NCBI GenBank assembly: GCA_003024985.2
Contig: PXIH01S0067171.1
From: Euperipatoides rowelli
Taxonomy: Eukaryota; Onychophora; Udeonychophora; Euonychophora; Peripatopsidae
DNA: 12,727 bases
Strand: one strand, 5' to 3'
The position numbers and the translations under genes are program-made. Positions 1-8,964 of the stretch are shown one piece after another (the first letter of the stretch is position 1; every line of letters starts with the position of its first letter). Under the pieces are notes generated by a model. The model saw nothing but the letters and a program-made list of their open reading frames with translations, had not been told where the DNA came from and did not search any database.

Positions 1-147
1 GCTCAGTATAAACACTTTTAATTGGAAATTTAGTATTTTTGTTACAATACCGAAATACCGGTATCTTGTTGATTTAATACCGGTATTTCGGTAGTGGTAA
101 AATCNTCCGAGATCCCGGTATTCGGTATACCGGTATTGGAACCCCTA
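1..147. mobile_element. Terminal fragment of a hAT-like element rich in ACCGGTAT palindromes
   Basis: This stretch is built from repeated ACCGGTAT and CGGTATAC modules. It ends at 147 in ...GGAACCCCTA. Read from the other strand the terminus begins TAGGGGTTCCAATACCGG, which resembles a hAT-type end (compare TAGGGGTGCAA at 2546). The other end would lie left of the window, so no target duplication can be tested. No coding sequence is seen. It could instead be a satellite or a MITE of another superfamily; the hAT assignment is inference from seven terminal bases. Confidence 0.4.
48..93. repeat. Perfect 17 bp hairpin with 12-nt loop
   Basis: TACCGAAATACCGGTAT (48-64) is followed, after a 12-base loop, by its exact reverse complement (77-93). 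Each arm itself contains the palindrome ATACCGGTAT. It lies in the terminal element fragment and is probably a subterminal hairpin of that element. Confidence 0.85.
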
Positions 148-450
148 ACAATAATACTAACTGGGATATTTTACCATATGCTCTGCAGTCACTCAACTCT
201 GTTGTGCATATGTTTACTAATTGTGAGTAGGTTATAGGCTACTATATTTAGCCTACATAGGTTAGATCCCTTAGATACCACATCTGACTTCAACACAAAA
301 AAAATGAAGCCAATCCGTATGATGTTTCTGAATTTAAAGTGCTAATTTTCAGAAAAGCTAAAATGGTTTATTTTTACCTTAAAAGTCATGTTTAATTCAT
401 CATTTCTTCTTTTTCGATCAAATAATTAAGATAGGCTAATCTCAATTTAT
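148..450. other. AT-rich stretch without recognisable features
   Basis: No open frame of note and no repeat arm is seen here. It carries the dispersed TAGGCTA/TAGCCTA motif at about 234, 249 and 433. Confidence 0.6.
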
Positions 451-596
451 TAAGCCGTTTTTAAATAATGAATTGTGAGGCCTGATGTCAGGACACATCA
501 TCCTGATGGCACTCCTTACTTTATGGTTGTTTTAAACACTGTATTTTTAGTATACAAGATCTCAAAAATTTGGTATAGCAGACCGCATTGAAAATA
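451..596 (+). repeat. Left arm of foldback element
   Basis: This arm pairs with 1339-1470 over nearly its whole length, with scattered mismatches and one ~13 bp length difference. It contains a partial internal palindrome (CCTGATGTCAGG). Confidence 0.8.
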
Positions 597-758
597 AATT
601 TTAATAGCCTACCGTAAAAATAAAATATCCCTTAGCAATAATATTCAGATAATTCAATTTTACTTTTTTTTAAATTCATTGGTTCGTTTAAATGAAAAAA
701 AAAAAAAGCCTAACGATAATAACTTACACGAGTACCGTAGGCAATATAGAGCCTATAG

Positions 759-812
759 CATCTGGATCTCAGATCTACCATTGTCATCCAGCCCAAAAAC
801 AGCCGATCAAAA
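759..812 (+). mobile_element. Fragment of the TCTGGATC MITE family
   Basis: The stretch reads TCTGGATCTCAGATCT, then CATT, then ATCCAGCCCAAAAACAG and CGATCA. This is the same order of blocks as both arms of the MITE at 3004-3262, with substitutions. No partner arm is visible nearby, so it is a solo end or a truncated copy. It lies inside the foldback element. Confidence 0.6.
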
Positions 813-1338
813 GCTGATTCAGCAATTAATTATCTGGCTTGATCTGGACTTAATTTGAGATTATAATGAAGTTTATTAGATAAATACATTATAATTTATG
901 TAAATTGGATTTCTAATTATGAATTTATTTGCATTTGAGTTTTTTTCCTTATGAACTTATGCTAGGTTTGTTTACAAATGTTGGAACATTCACGCAAAAC
1001 AACACACAAGCTATGGTCATGAGTGGTCTCGCTCGTGAGTTTAAGAATCTTCATATTGCGATTTATGGAGTGAGTTCAGTTCACTGTAATTTCTGGAGCT
1101 TTTTCTTGTGAAAAACTGAAATTGTATTATACAATTAAACAATAGCCTATGTTTTTTTATTTTTTTCTTCCCTTATGAATCAAATGTTTGTAGGCTAATC
1201 AGAATTATAATAAATAAGTTGTTTCCTGATTGGGAAGCTTATTTAAAAAAAAAGATTTTCTTGAATTTTGACTGATTCAGTGTTGAAATTAAGCTGCAAA
1301 TAAGTTTACAGACACATATTAAATTATAGTAGCAAATG

Positions 1339-1470
1339 TATTTTCGATGCGGTCTGTAGACCAAATTTCTGAGATCTTGTATACTAAGAGTACAGTGTTA
1401 AAACAACGGCACCATCAGGATGACGTATCCTGATGTCAGGCCCCACATTTTATTATTTAAAAATGGCTTA
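1339..1470 (-). repeat. Right arm of foldback element
   Basis: This is the reverse complement of 451-596. Inside it ATCAGGAT and ATCCTGAT are separated by five bases, giving a small hairpin nested in the arm. Confidence 0.8.
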
Positions 1471-2545
1471 ACTCAAACTGCTCATAATATTTTTTTTTAC
1501 CCTTACCCTCCCCCCCCCCCTCTCCACCCCTTTACCATGCAATACCTCAGCCCTCCAATCTTTCCCATACTTTCAATCTGGCCCTAGTCAAAAAAGTTTA
1601 TTCAGGCTTGCCCTAGAGTAAAAATGTACTGTAATTTTTATTTATTTATTTTTCAATTAATTTTGCTAGCTAGGCTACAATTTTATTTAAAAATGATCCC
1701 CAACTTAACCCAACCGTACAATACCTTAAGAGAAAGGATCAATACATTTTAATTTGCTTGCAAATAAAAGGAAAACAAAGATGTGCATGGCTGTTAGTAG
1801 GCGCTTGCATAATTCAGTTTTTTTTTGGTGGGAAAATTGTTAATAAAAATGTAAGAAAAGGTCTCAATAAAGAGGGGGAAATGGGGAGAAAGTATTTCAG
1901 TAAACTACCGGTAATAAGCCTGAGAATCATTTTTGTAATGAAGACATCTTAAATCATTTCCATTTATAGACTCATCACAATTAAATTTTACATAAACTGT
2001 TTTATTTTATCTAGCCTACTATTAAAAAAAAGTATTAATTTTATTGAGCTTTTATTATGCATTTCGTGTTAATTTAATGTGTATTATTGTATGGAGAGAA
2101 ATATAATAATGCTAACATTAATTTTTAAATGGATTTAACTTTTTTTTTAATGTATAGCCTATATGTTAATGGAGGGATTTAATGTGAAGAATATCTAAGT
2201 TGTATATTTGCTTTACTTTCCTCTAGCTATTAGCTTCATTTCTTTTTTGAATTGATTCTTGTTAATTCTATGTTTTTTGTGAATTTAATGTATCTTTTAA
2301 TGTGAATGAATAAATGCTTATATTTTTTTAAAAAAAGTTACATTTTGTAACCATAACAACTGATTTGAAAACACCGTAATAAATTTAAAATAATATAGCT
2401 GACACACTCATCAGAGCAGGCTTATTTTAATTTTGTTTGCGACTCATTTTATCCTCTTGTGACCACTTTCCCTTGACCATTTACCCTGTTAGCTTTTGTT
2501 GTTATGTTTTATCTCATTAAAATAAAACTTTTATATACTTAATTT
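1471..2545. other. AT-rich, gene-poor stretch
   Basis: A C-rich tract (C11 at 1510-1520, then TCTCCACCCC) follows the foldback element. The 64-codon open frame at 1758-1952 shows no domain or family signature and sits among stops; I do not call it a gene. The rest is T-rich DNA with isolated TAGCCTA and TACCGGTA motifs. No promoter or splice structure could be supported. Confidence 0.6.
2538..2545. repeat. Left target-site duplication of the hAT-like element
   Basis: CTTAATTT directly precedes the left terminal repeat and matches CTAAATTT at 4587-4594 in seven of eight positions. Confidence 0.7.
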
Positions 2546-4586
2546 TAGGGGTGCAAGGGAACCGAGTTAATTAGTCAGTTATCGTAATAGCATTCGGTTC
2601 CATATAGAACCGACTCAACATTTCTAAACCGACTATTTTTTTTCCGGTTATTGATATTAGATTAGATTCCTATTCATTTTTATTAAATCAATTTAATTTC
2701 AAATCATCTTTATCAAGTTTAAATAAATAAATAAATTTCAAAATTATATAGCCTACATTAAGTTATAATGTGTACGGAAATAGGCTAAATAGGCCTAAAG
2801 AAATAAACTAAAGTTTTGAGAAATTATATTTTTATTCCATGCTAAAAAAAATTAAACAAACTTATCACTTTATAGAAATTGAAACTGCAAAATATATAAG
2901 TGCTGTACAGTAAAAAAGTAAAAATATAAATGAATGTTATTTATTTTTATCACTAACATTCTTCCTCGTTGATACGAATGAACTCCCCATTAATATAACA
3001 ATGCACTTGCGTCTGGATCCCAGATATGCATTTCCTCCAGCCCAAAACTAAACTTAGCCTGACCCTATCTCCAACAAGAATATATAGCAAATTTAAGTAT
3101 CCTTAACCGCACCCTGACCCTAACTCCAACATAAAAAACATATTAAAAAATAAGTAATAAATAAAATAACACACTATACTGTAGCTAAAACGAAAGCCGA
3201 CCTCTGATTGTCTGTTTTTGGGATGGATTGAAATGCATATCTGGGATCCAGAAGCGAACTTGTATAAATATAAATTCCAGACTGATGTGGTTCTAAAAAT
3301 CTGATTGGTTTAAAAAAAATGAGAAAATAGATGCCTTATATACTATAGGTTTAAGTTTAAAATAAATATTTTTTTAATTCGTCAAACACAGCATTGTTTT
3401 GAAAAAAAAAAAAACATCTGAAATAGTTAAACTGGAAGGCTACAGAGTATAGCGCTACTGTTTGGAACTTTTGGATTAGCCTTTAGATTTTTCCCATCAT
3501 GTTTATTTTATTTACAAAATTTGTTTGATGTCAGAACTTTGTTAATTTGTTTCCGATCATTATTTACATTTACGTGTCATCAAATTTGATCATAAAGACT
3601 AAGGAGTACAATTATGAACTTTTATTTATTCCAAATAGGTTAAAAATTATTATTTCTATGCCGAGTTTGGCAACTCATCGGACAGAATACACACCGTGAC
3701 CATGGGATATACGCGAGAATTAGAATATACTAATAAATTCATAACAAAATATGCTGAACCTAAACTTTTGAAACTTTACTTATTAGGCTATGTGCAGAAG
3801 TATATAATAGAAGTGATTATGAACTCTAATTTAAGTTAGCCTAAGTGTATATGCACTGGAAAAATTGTTTTAGTTACTTTAAATACAAAATAATTTTGTG
3901 AAGTCAAAAATCACTTTTAATTTTTATATAATTAATATTTTTATTGTATAGGCCTATTTATTCTTCTTATGTTTATCTATGTTATGCAATTATTTCTATT
4001 TTTGTGTTTTTGTTTTTATGTTTTGTGTAATAAGGCATTTTAGTTTTCCCCAATCATTTTGATGTTTGGTTTGTTGTTAAATAAATAAATAAATACTATA
4101 GCCTAGGCTACATGCATCTTACAAATCTTATCATTATTAATATAAATCTTCCACACTGTTGAGACATGCTTTAAGATTCATTGCCTTGCAAATTTCTTTG
4201 CTTTGACTTTGTTGACCTTCCTCAATACGCTTTATCACTTAAAGTTTCTCACTTTTTAAATTTTAAGTTTTTTTTTTTTACTACATTTTAGTTAAGGTAT
4301 ACACGTGTGACATCTGTATGTGTAAGTATACTTTTCAGCTTTACTATTACTGTAGGCTACTTATTCAGAGACTAGGAAATAGGCTATCAAAATTTCTAAA
4401 AATACATTTTTAATTACCGGTATTAAAAATGTATCAAAAATAAAAAAAAAGGAAATCGGTTACGAATATTGTCTGTGTTAATTTTTATTTTTTAAAAAGT
4501 AATGTTTTAAAAAACCTGAAATAACCAACTACTTAACCGAGTTTCTACATAACCGAACTGAATAAATCCAAACCGTTGCATCCCTA
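2546..4586. mobile_element. Non-autonomous hAT-like DNA transposon, 2041 bp
   Basis: The left end reads TAGGGGTGCAAGGG, and the right end, read on the minus strand, TAGGGATGCAACGG: 12 of 14 bases agree, and the form matches hAT-superfamily termini. Outside the ends lie CTTAATTT (2538-2545) and CTAAATTT (4587-4594), an 8 bp duplication with one mismatch, which is the hAT target-site length. Both subterminal zones repeat AACCG/CGGTT motifs (for example near 2560-2645 and 4455-4575), plausible transposase-binding sites. No hAT transposase or dimerisation domain is readable inside, so the copy would depend on another element. The interior has (AAAT)n runs near 2720 and 4080 and a nested MITE at 3004-3262. 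Confidence 0.78.
3004..3262. mobile_element. Nested MITE with ~45 bp inverted arms
   Basis: The left arm (3004-3048) contains TCTGGATCCCAGATATGCAT followed by TTTC, TCCA and CCCAAAA. The right arm (3216-3262) is its reverse complement with few changes. The interior is about 170 bp, non-coding, with CCCTGACCCTAACTCCAAC-type sequence. It lies inside the hAT-like element and therefore arrived later. The superfamily is unknown because the target duplication is not clear. A relative lies at 759-812. Confidence 0.75.
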
Positions 4587-4594
4587 CTAAATTT
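4587..4594. repeat. Right target-site duplication of the hAT-like element
   Basis: CTAAATTT directly follows the right terminal repeat. The single mismatch to the left copy suggests an old insertion. Confidence 0.7.
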
Positions 4595-5009
4595 TGTGTC
4601 AAACCTTGTACCGCAAAAACTTGTCCCACTATCCTACCATGTGTAGGAAAATTTAAAAATTTCAATTTTTACCAACGGTTTAAACTTGACACTTGTAATT
4701 GGTTTCATGCTACTCAAAAAGAATGAAAGAAGTTAGAAAAAAGTTTACACATTCAAATCTACAGTACCAGTATCTTAGTAGCCTAGTTATAACAAAATGC
4801 AAAATTTTTTTTTTAAAAAAAGGGAACTTTTTAACACCATGATTATATTTGAGAAAAAATAAAGGAGTATCAATGAAAACAACTTCACACATTACATGCA
4901 AGATCATAAAGCACTACTGAAGGGCAAATGTTACTGCAAGTGGAACAGGAAATGGGAGGAGCAAAAGTCCCACTATATACCGTGTCCCACCTTATACCGC
5001 TCTCCCCTA
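4595..5009. mobile_element. Probable end of a TAGGGGAGAG-family transposon (left limit unknown)
   Basis: On the minus strand the stretch begins at 5009 with TAGGGGAGAGCGG, then repeats of GGTATAAGGTGGGACA type. Related subterminal copies appear near 4605-4635 (ACCTTGTACCGC, TTGTCCCAC). The first bases match the left end of the element at 5630 (TAGGGGAGAGTGG). A matching opposite end was not found; it may have been separated by the hAT insertion or lost. The open frame at 4710-4907 on the minus strand has no recognisable product. Confidence 0.45.
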
Positions 5010-5629
5010 ATTAATTTGTCCATACTCTTGTATGTCATTCACCTTTAAACTTGTCCATTACCGGTATTGAATTTTTAGTCTCGGTTAGAATCACCTTGTA
5101 CCATTGATTAGTCTGTAACAAAATCTTTATAAACGCCTTTAGTAATAAATATGGCGACTTTACTAGTTTTTATTTTTATTTGTTAAAAAATAGGGATTTC
5201 GTTTTTGTTCGATTTCTTTAATAAATTATTTACTTTATTATATGCTCTCAAGGTTTAGATAACAATTTACATAATTTAGGCTAGGCCTATTTCTATTTTC
5301 AAATAGTCAAAAACCGTTGTTCGTCTTTTTCCCCCTTAAACTTGTTTATTAATGGAGAGCCAATCCTAGTTTAAATCCCGTACAGATTTGTACTAAATCT
5401 TATGGAAAACAGAACCCTAATTTGTACCCCAAACGTTGAAACTTGGCAAATCTAATTATTTTTAGATAGCCCTCTGGTGCAATTCTCACAAATTGTCAAA
5501 ATGTACAAATAAATGGTTTTTATATTTTTATATTTAAGCATTTCATAACCTGCTCTGAAGAATCTTTGCATTTTTTACTAGATATTTTATTGTAAAACAC
5601 TGCTTTGAAATAAATTTCATATATGTCAT
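5010..5629. other. AT-rich stretch without recognisable features
   Basis: No gene is seen. An ACCGGTATT motif lies near 5060 and a double TAGGCTAGGCCTA motif near 5278. Confidence 0.6.
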
Positions 5630-6917
5630 ATAGGGGAGAGTGGGGTAAATAAACATCGGGTAGAAGAAACATACAAAATTCACACAGCAGTTATTATTTC
5701 CCTTAGAACCCTAATTTTTTTACACCTTATATATCTCATCTATGGTTGTTTATAAAAAAAATAAATCAAATTGCTACCTTAAAATTAAAAGAAGATAAAA
5801 ATTTGTTTCTTAGGACTATTACCCCAGGCAACATTATCCTATTACCCCGTTTGGGGTAATAAGAAACAAACCTTCTATTGGCTGGTACACACTAAAACAT
5901 GCATGATGTCACACATCAATAAAGGTTGGCTGATATATGTGCCATGTAAGAGCGCCGTNTAAGTTAAAACATTCACTTTTTAATTTACAGGCCTCTTTCG
6001 TTCTGTTTATGAGGATTCAACATTATTCACAGAAACTACATATATCTTGACGTAAAACACACAAAAAGGATGTCACAGCATAATAATGTCAGATGGTGAC
6101 ATGAACATTTTTACATGGCGCTCGTGTTTGGATACAATGTCCTGAACCTTAGATGAGGTTAAATGAAGCAAAAATCTAGGGGGCGCTCTTGTTTGGATAC
6201 CCCTTGGATTTCTTTCACAGTGATAAAAAAGTCAAAGTGCAGTGATGGCGCTCTTGTTCGGCGATGGCGCTGGTTACCTGTGTTTTGCCAAGAAATAAGT
6301 GGGCGCCTTTGCTTGGTGGGGCGCTCTTGGTCGGTATTCTACTGTACACTTATTTACAACACACAAAACTTAGATAATTTAGCTTCTTTCAATTTATTTG
6401 GGTCATAGACAAGCCTAAGCTTTTTTTAACATATCATCTTGGCATTTTTTTACACTTTTATTGCAGTCCGAAATGAAATGAAGGTAAAAATTAATAAAAC
6501 ATTAAAAAAAAAGTTGTGGTTCTTATTACCCCACAGCATTTGAATAATAGGGTAATAACAGGATATTTTTCTGAATAATGTTAATAGTAGAAATCAATAC
6601 AAAATACCATTTAAAAACCCATTCAATCAAGCAAAAAGTACACTATTTTTTTCGAAAAAAATGCTTAGGTATAGTCAGGATAAAAAACAATTTTGATAAA
6701 AACATGACTTTGGGTTGATAAAGTTTTTGGTAGGATCATTTTGTAACAAATGATTTTTTAATGAAAAGATCATTTATAGGCTACTTATTACAAATTTTAC
6801 AGGTTGTAGTTCAGGTTTATTATAGATTTTTTTCCAGGTTTTTGAACCTATAAACAAAAATAACTAAAACAATGTATCTTATTACCCCTGTTTCTTATTA
6901 CCCCCACTCTCCGCTAT
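5630..6917. mobile_element. TIR DNA transposon, about 1.29 kb, non-autonomous
   Basis: The left end reads ATAGGGGAGAGTGGGGTAA, and the right end on the minus strand ATAGCGGAGAGTGGGGGTAA. Subterminal copies of GGGGTAATAAGAAAC occur at both sides (about 5849-5867 and 6880-6905), with an internal palindrome ATTACCCCGTTTGGGGTAAT at 5841-5860. The flanks (GTCAT left, TTCAT right) may be a 5 bp duplication with one mismatch, but this is weak. The open frame at 6163-6408 is made of the repeated GGCGCTCTTG motif and does not look like a transposase. Superfamily not assigned. Confidence 0.65.
6117..6334 (+). repeat. Six copies of a GGCGCTCTTG-type motif
   Basis: Related blocks begin at 6117, 6182, 6247, 6266, 6302 and 6320. 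The best form is GGCGCTCTTGTTTGGATAC (6182). The first three are exactly 65 bases apart; later ones are 18-36 apart. They stand out as GC-rich islands in AT-rich DNA within the TIR element. They may be remains of a tandem repeat with 55-65 bp units. Confidence 0.6.
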
Positions 6918-6939
6918 TTCATAAGTAGAGTAAAAAGGC

Positions 6940-7470
6940 TGGTTCTGGACCGGTTCCGGTTTAGATCACTTCTGGGCCAAAGGTCACTTCCTGGTCCTTA
7001 AAAAATCCAATATGGATGACTTTTGGTTCGTGTTTCTTAAAGGTATAGTGTCTTTTTACCGGAAATAATGTCATTTACTGATGCATTATGGGATATATGC
7101 CCACCCATAATGCATTGCAAAATCCAAGATGGCCAACTTCCAGTTCCTGTTTCTTAAAGATGTAGGGGCTTTTTACCACCGGAAATGACAAAATTCAAGA
7201 TGGCTGACTTCCTGTTTCCGGCTGGGGTTTTAGATCACCTACCCATAATGCATTGCAAATCCAAGATGGCTGACTTCCTTTTTCCGGTTGAGGTTCTGGA
7301 GCAGCCCCATAATGCATCACATAAAATCCAAGATGGCCAACTTCCTGTTTCCAGTCTAGGTTCTAGAACACCTACCCATAATGCATTACAAAATCCAAGA
7401 TGGTGGCTATTGGGTTTTTGGAACATCTACCCATAATGCACCACAAAATCTAAGATGGCGGATCGGAAGT
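6940..7470 (+). repeat. Tandem array of ~67 bp units (AAGATGGC minisatellite)
   Basis: The block TCCAAGATGG (with variants) starts at 7123, 7194, 7260, 7327, 7394 and 7449, giving steps of 71, 66, 67, 67 and 55. A decayed copy lies at 7006. Each unit holds, in order, CATAATGCATT, AAAATCCAAGATGGC, then ACTTCCTGTTTCC and GGTTCTAGA-like sequence. The block is richer in G and C than its surroundings. Open frames at 7185-7436 (+), 7381-7563 (+) and 7235-7426 (-) are only translations of the repeat. The unit carries AAGATGGC (YY1-like) and CCGGAAGT (ETS-like) strings, so a regulatory role is conceivable but untested. Confidence 0.8.
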
Positions 7471-7494
7471 GATGTTATACGATTCGTAGAAAAT

Positions 7495-7516
7495 ATATAT
7501 AGGCTAGCCTATATAT
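7495..7516. repeat. Perfect 22 bp palindrome centred on GGCTAGCC
   Basis: Every base pairs with its mirror position about the centre between 7505 and 7506 (ATATATA-GGCTAGCC-TATATAT). It is also the last occurrence of the TAGGCTA motif in the window. Confidence 0.85.
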
Positions 7517-7519
7517 TTT

Positions 7520-8248
7520 ATAAAAAGCTTATTCCAGATAAACAAATAATTACAATAAAATAATTAATCCATTAATACTTTGAAACAAAATACATACTGT
7601 ATGTTATATAATATAAGAAAAAACAAAAGAACAATTTACATATTTTAGTTATAAGTTTGTAACTTAGAATATAATTTAAACTTTAATTGCATTGGATTTT
7701 AAAGAATAGAAGTAAAAATTGATCAAAACAAGAATAACTTCCATTCAGCATAGAAAAACTTATTCAATGCTAAATAGACTATATAACTATTTAGAAAACA
7801 TTAAAAGACAAAAAAAAAGGGGGGGGGGAGTGAAACTTAAACTCAGAATTAGTTTACAAATGATTAAAAGTACCAATAAAAATAAAAATATACCAAATGA
7901 ATCAGATAAAGGATTGTCAAAAAAACAGAAAAACTACATTTCAGAAAATTGATGAAAGAATTTAAATAATTAAATAATTAACAGTTTACCAGGAGAAATT
8001 AATAATTCCATAAAAATGATAGGTGCCACAAGTAACAATAGAAATCAACACATTTTTTCTTTCTTTTTTTTTCTATATTTTTAGAAGAATAAAAGTATAA
8101 TGAATAAAATCAAAGCTAAGAAAGACAAAACACTTAAAATATTATAATTGAATAGTTAATCAATGGAAACCAAGAAATCTAACCACAAAAAGGTGTTGAA
8201 GCAATCATACGTCCATAATTAGTTGAAATCGGGTTGAGATATACTTTA
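7520..8248. other. AT-rich region downstream of the LINE; possible 3' UTR
   Basis: On the minus strand this follows the ORF2 stop. An A-rich stretch on that strand at about 8050-8078 could be the LINE 3' tail, in which case the UTR is ~200 bp; a longer UTR cannot be excluded. The 77-codon open frame at 7719-7952 (+) is Lys/Asn-rich, includes an A9G10 tract (7810-7828), and has no recognisable product. Another plus-strand frame follows near 7980-8070. These could be a degraded coiled-coil segment, but that is weak. Confidence 0.4.
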
Positions 8249-8938
8249 TCAAAATTGATTTAAGGTGGCAATTTCTTTTTTAATAAAAAATTTCAATTTT
8301 TCATCCAAATAGTTAAAAATATGATTGTTTCTGAATTTCCAGAAACAATACAGTATAGAGGATAATGTTGTTGACAATCCTTTGTTAGATGCTATGAATA
8401 TTGCTATCTTGACTAAGTGATTGTCATTGACATTAATGTTTAATGACCTAAATGAGTCTAATTTTTTCAAATTTTTTGCATATAAATAATAAATGAGTGA
8501 CATTCATCCTGGTCACAAAAAGGATATCTAGAGAATTCAGTGCCAAGTCTATCAGATTTTAGATTTTACAGGTAAGGCATTTTGTAACAATTTAAATGTA
8601 AAGTAAACAATCAAGGGTTTAGTATATGAAGAAATGAGTTCCTTCAGGATGAAACCAGAATATATAGCAGTTTCATCATAAATATACTCCATATATTTAA
8701 AAGATCTTAGAGTTTTGTAATTGATAGTATGATTTCCTGTTATATTCAAATCATCAGCCCAGTTTCTATAGCTATTTGATGAAATGACCGAATAAAATTT
8801 AGGCGGTGGGGTGTCTGTGGGTAAGATAACCCTCTTATATCCAACTGAATCATAAGTATTAAATGCATTAAATTGTAGGGCATCAATTTGGAGATTAATG
8901 TATTTTAATCCCAGACCACCCAAAGCTCTCGGGTGCAT
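8249..8938 (-). pseudogene. C-terminal region of ORF2 with Cys/His motif
   Basis: The frame from 8938 gives MHPRALGGLGLKYINLQ; the GGLGL block and the following A-rich helix are typical of the region after the RT in L1/Tx1 LINEs. It stops near 8552. A second frame continues SDRLGTEFSRYPFCDQDECH (Cys/His part at 8517-8497), resembling the C-terminal Cys-His motif of these proteins. The last frame (8503-8249) contains ILYCFWKFRNNHIF, the usual W..RN block near the C-terminus, and ends at a TAA. Three frames in 690 bases imply at least two indels. Confidence 0.78.
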
Positions 8939-8964
8939 GAGTTTAAAGATTTAAAAACTTTTTT

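Larger units (their letters stand above)
451..1470. mobile_element. Foldback (long-TIR) element, about 1.0 kb, non-autonomous
   Basis: The two ends are inverted copies of each other: the left arm is 451-596 and the right arm 1339-1470. Both arms begin TAAGCC with TTTTTAAATAAT close behind. Shared landmarks in order are GGCCTGA.GTCAGGA, CATCCTGATGG, TAGTATACAAGATCTCA, AAATTTGGT and AGACCGCAT. The left arm has about 13 extra bases near 511-525. The core (597-1338) is AT-rich and shows no transposase; a short open frame at 929-1111 has no recognisable product. The flanks do not show a convincing target duplication, so the superfamily is left open. Long inverted arms and no gene fit a foldback element or long-TIR MITE moved by a transposase encoded elsewhere. 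Confidence 0.75.

Noticed and set aside
929-1111. 60-codon open frame inside the foldback element
   Set aside because: No domain, composition or context supports a gene; open frames of this length are expected by chance.
1500-1530. C-rich tract considered as a polypyrimidine tract of a splice acceptor
   Set aside because: No exon follows and no coding frame is supported on either side.
1758-1952. 64-codon open frame
   Set aside because: No recognisable motif, no neighbouring exons or signals, and it lies in repeat-laden AT-rich DNA.
3055-3135. CCCTGACCCTAACTCCAAC-type sequence considered as telomeric repeats
   Set aside because: The copies are few and irregular and lie within the MITE interior, with no tandem TTAGGG array.
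4710-4907. 65-codon minus-strand open frame
   Set aside because: Phe/Lys-rich translation of homopolymer runs, with no family resemblance.
6163-6408. 81-codon open frame in the TIR element, considered as a transposase fragment
   Set aside because: The Arg/Trp/Cys-rich text is the translation of repeated GGCGCTCTTG blocks; no catalytic DDE pattern is seen.
7185-7436. Open frames on both strands with internally repeated protein sequence
   Set aside because: They are translations of the ~67 bp tandem repeat; both strands are open because of the repeat.
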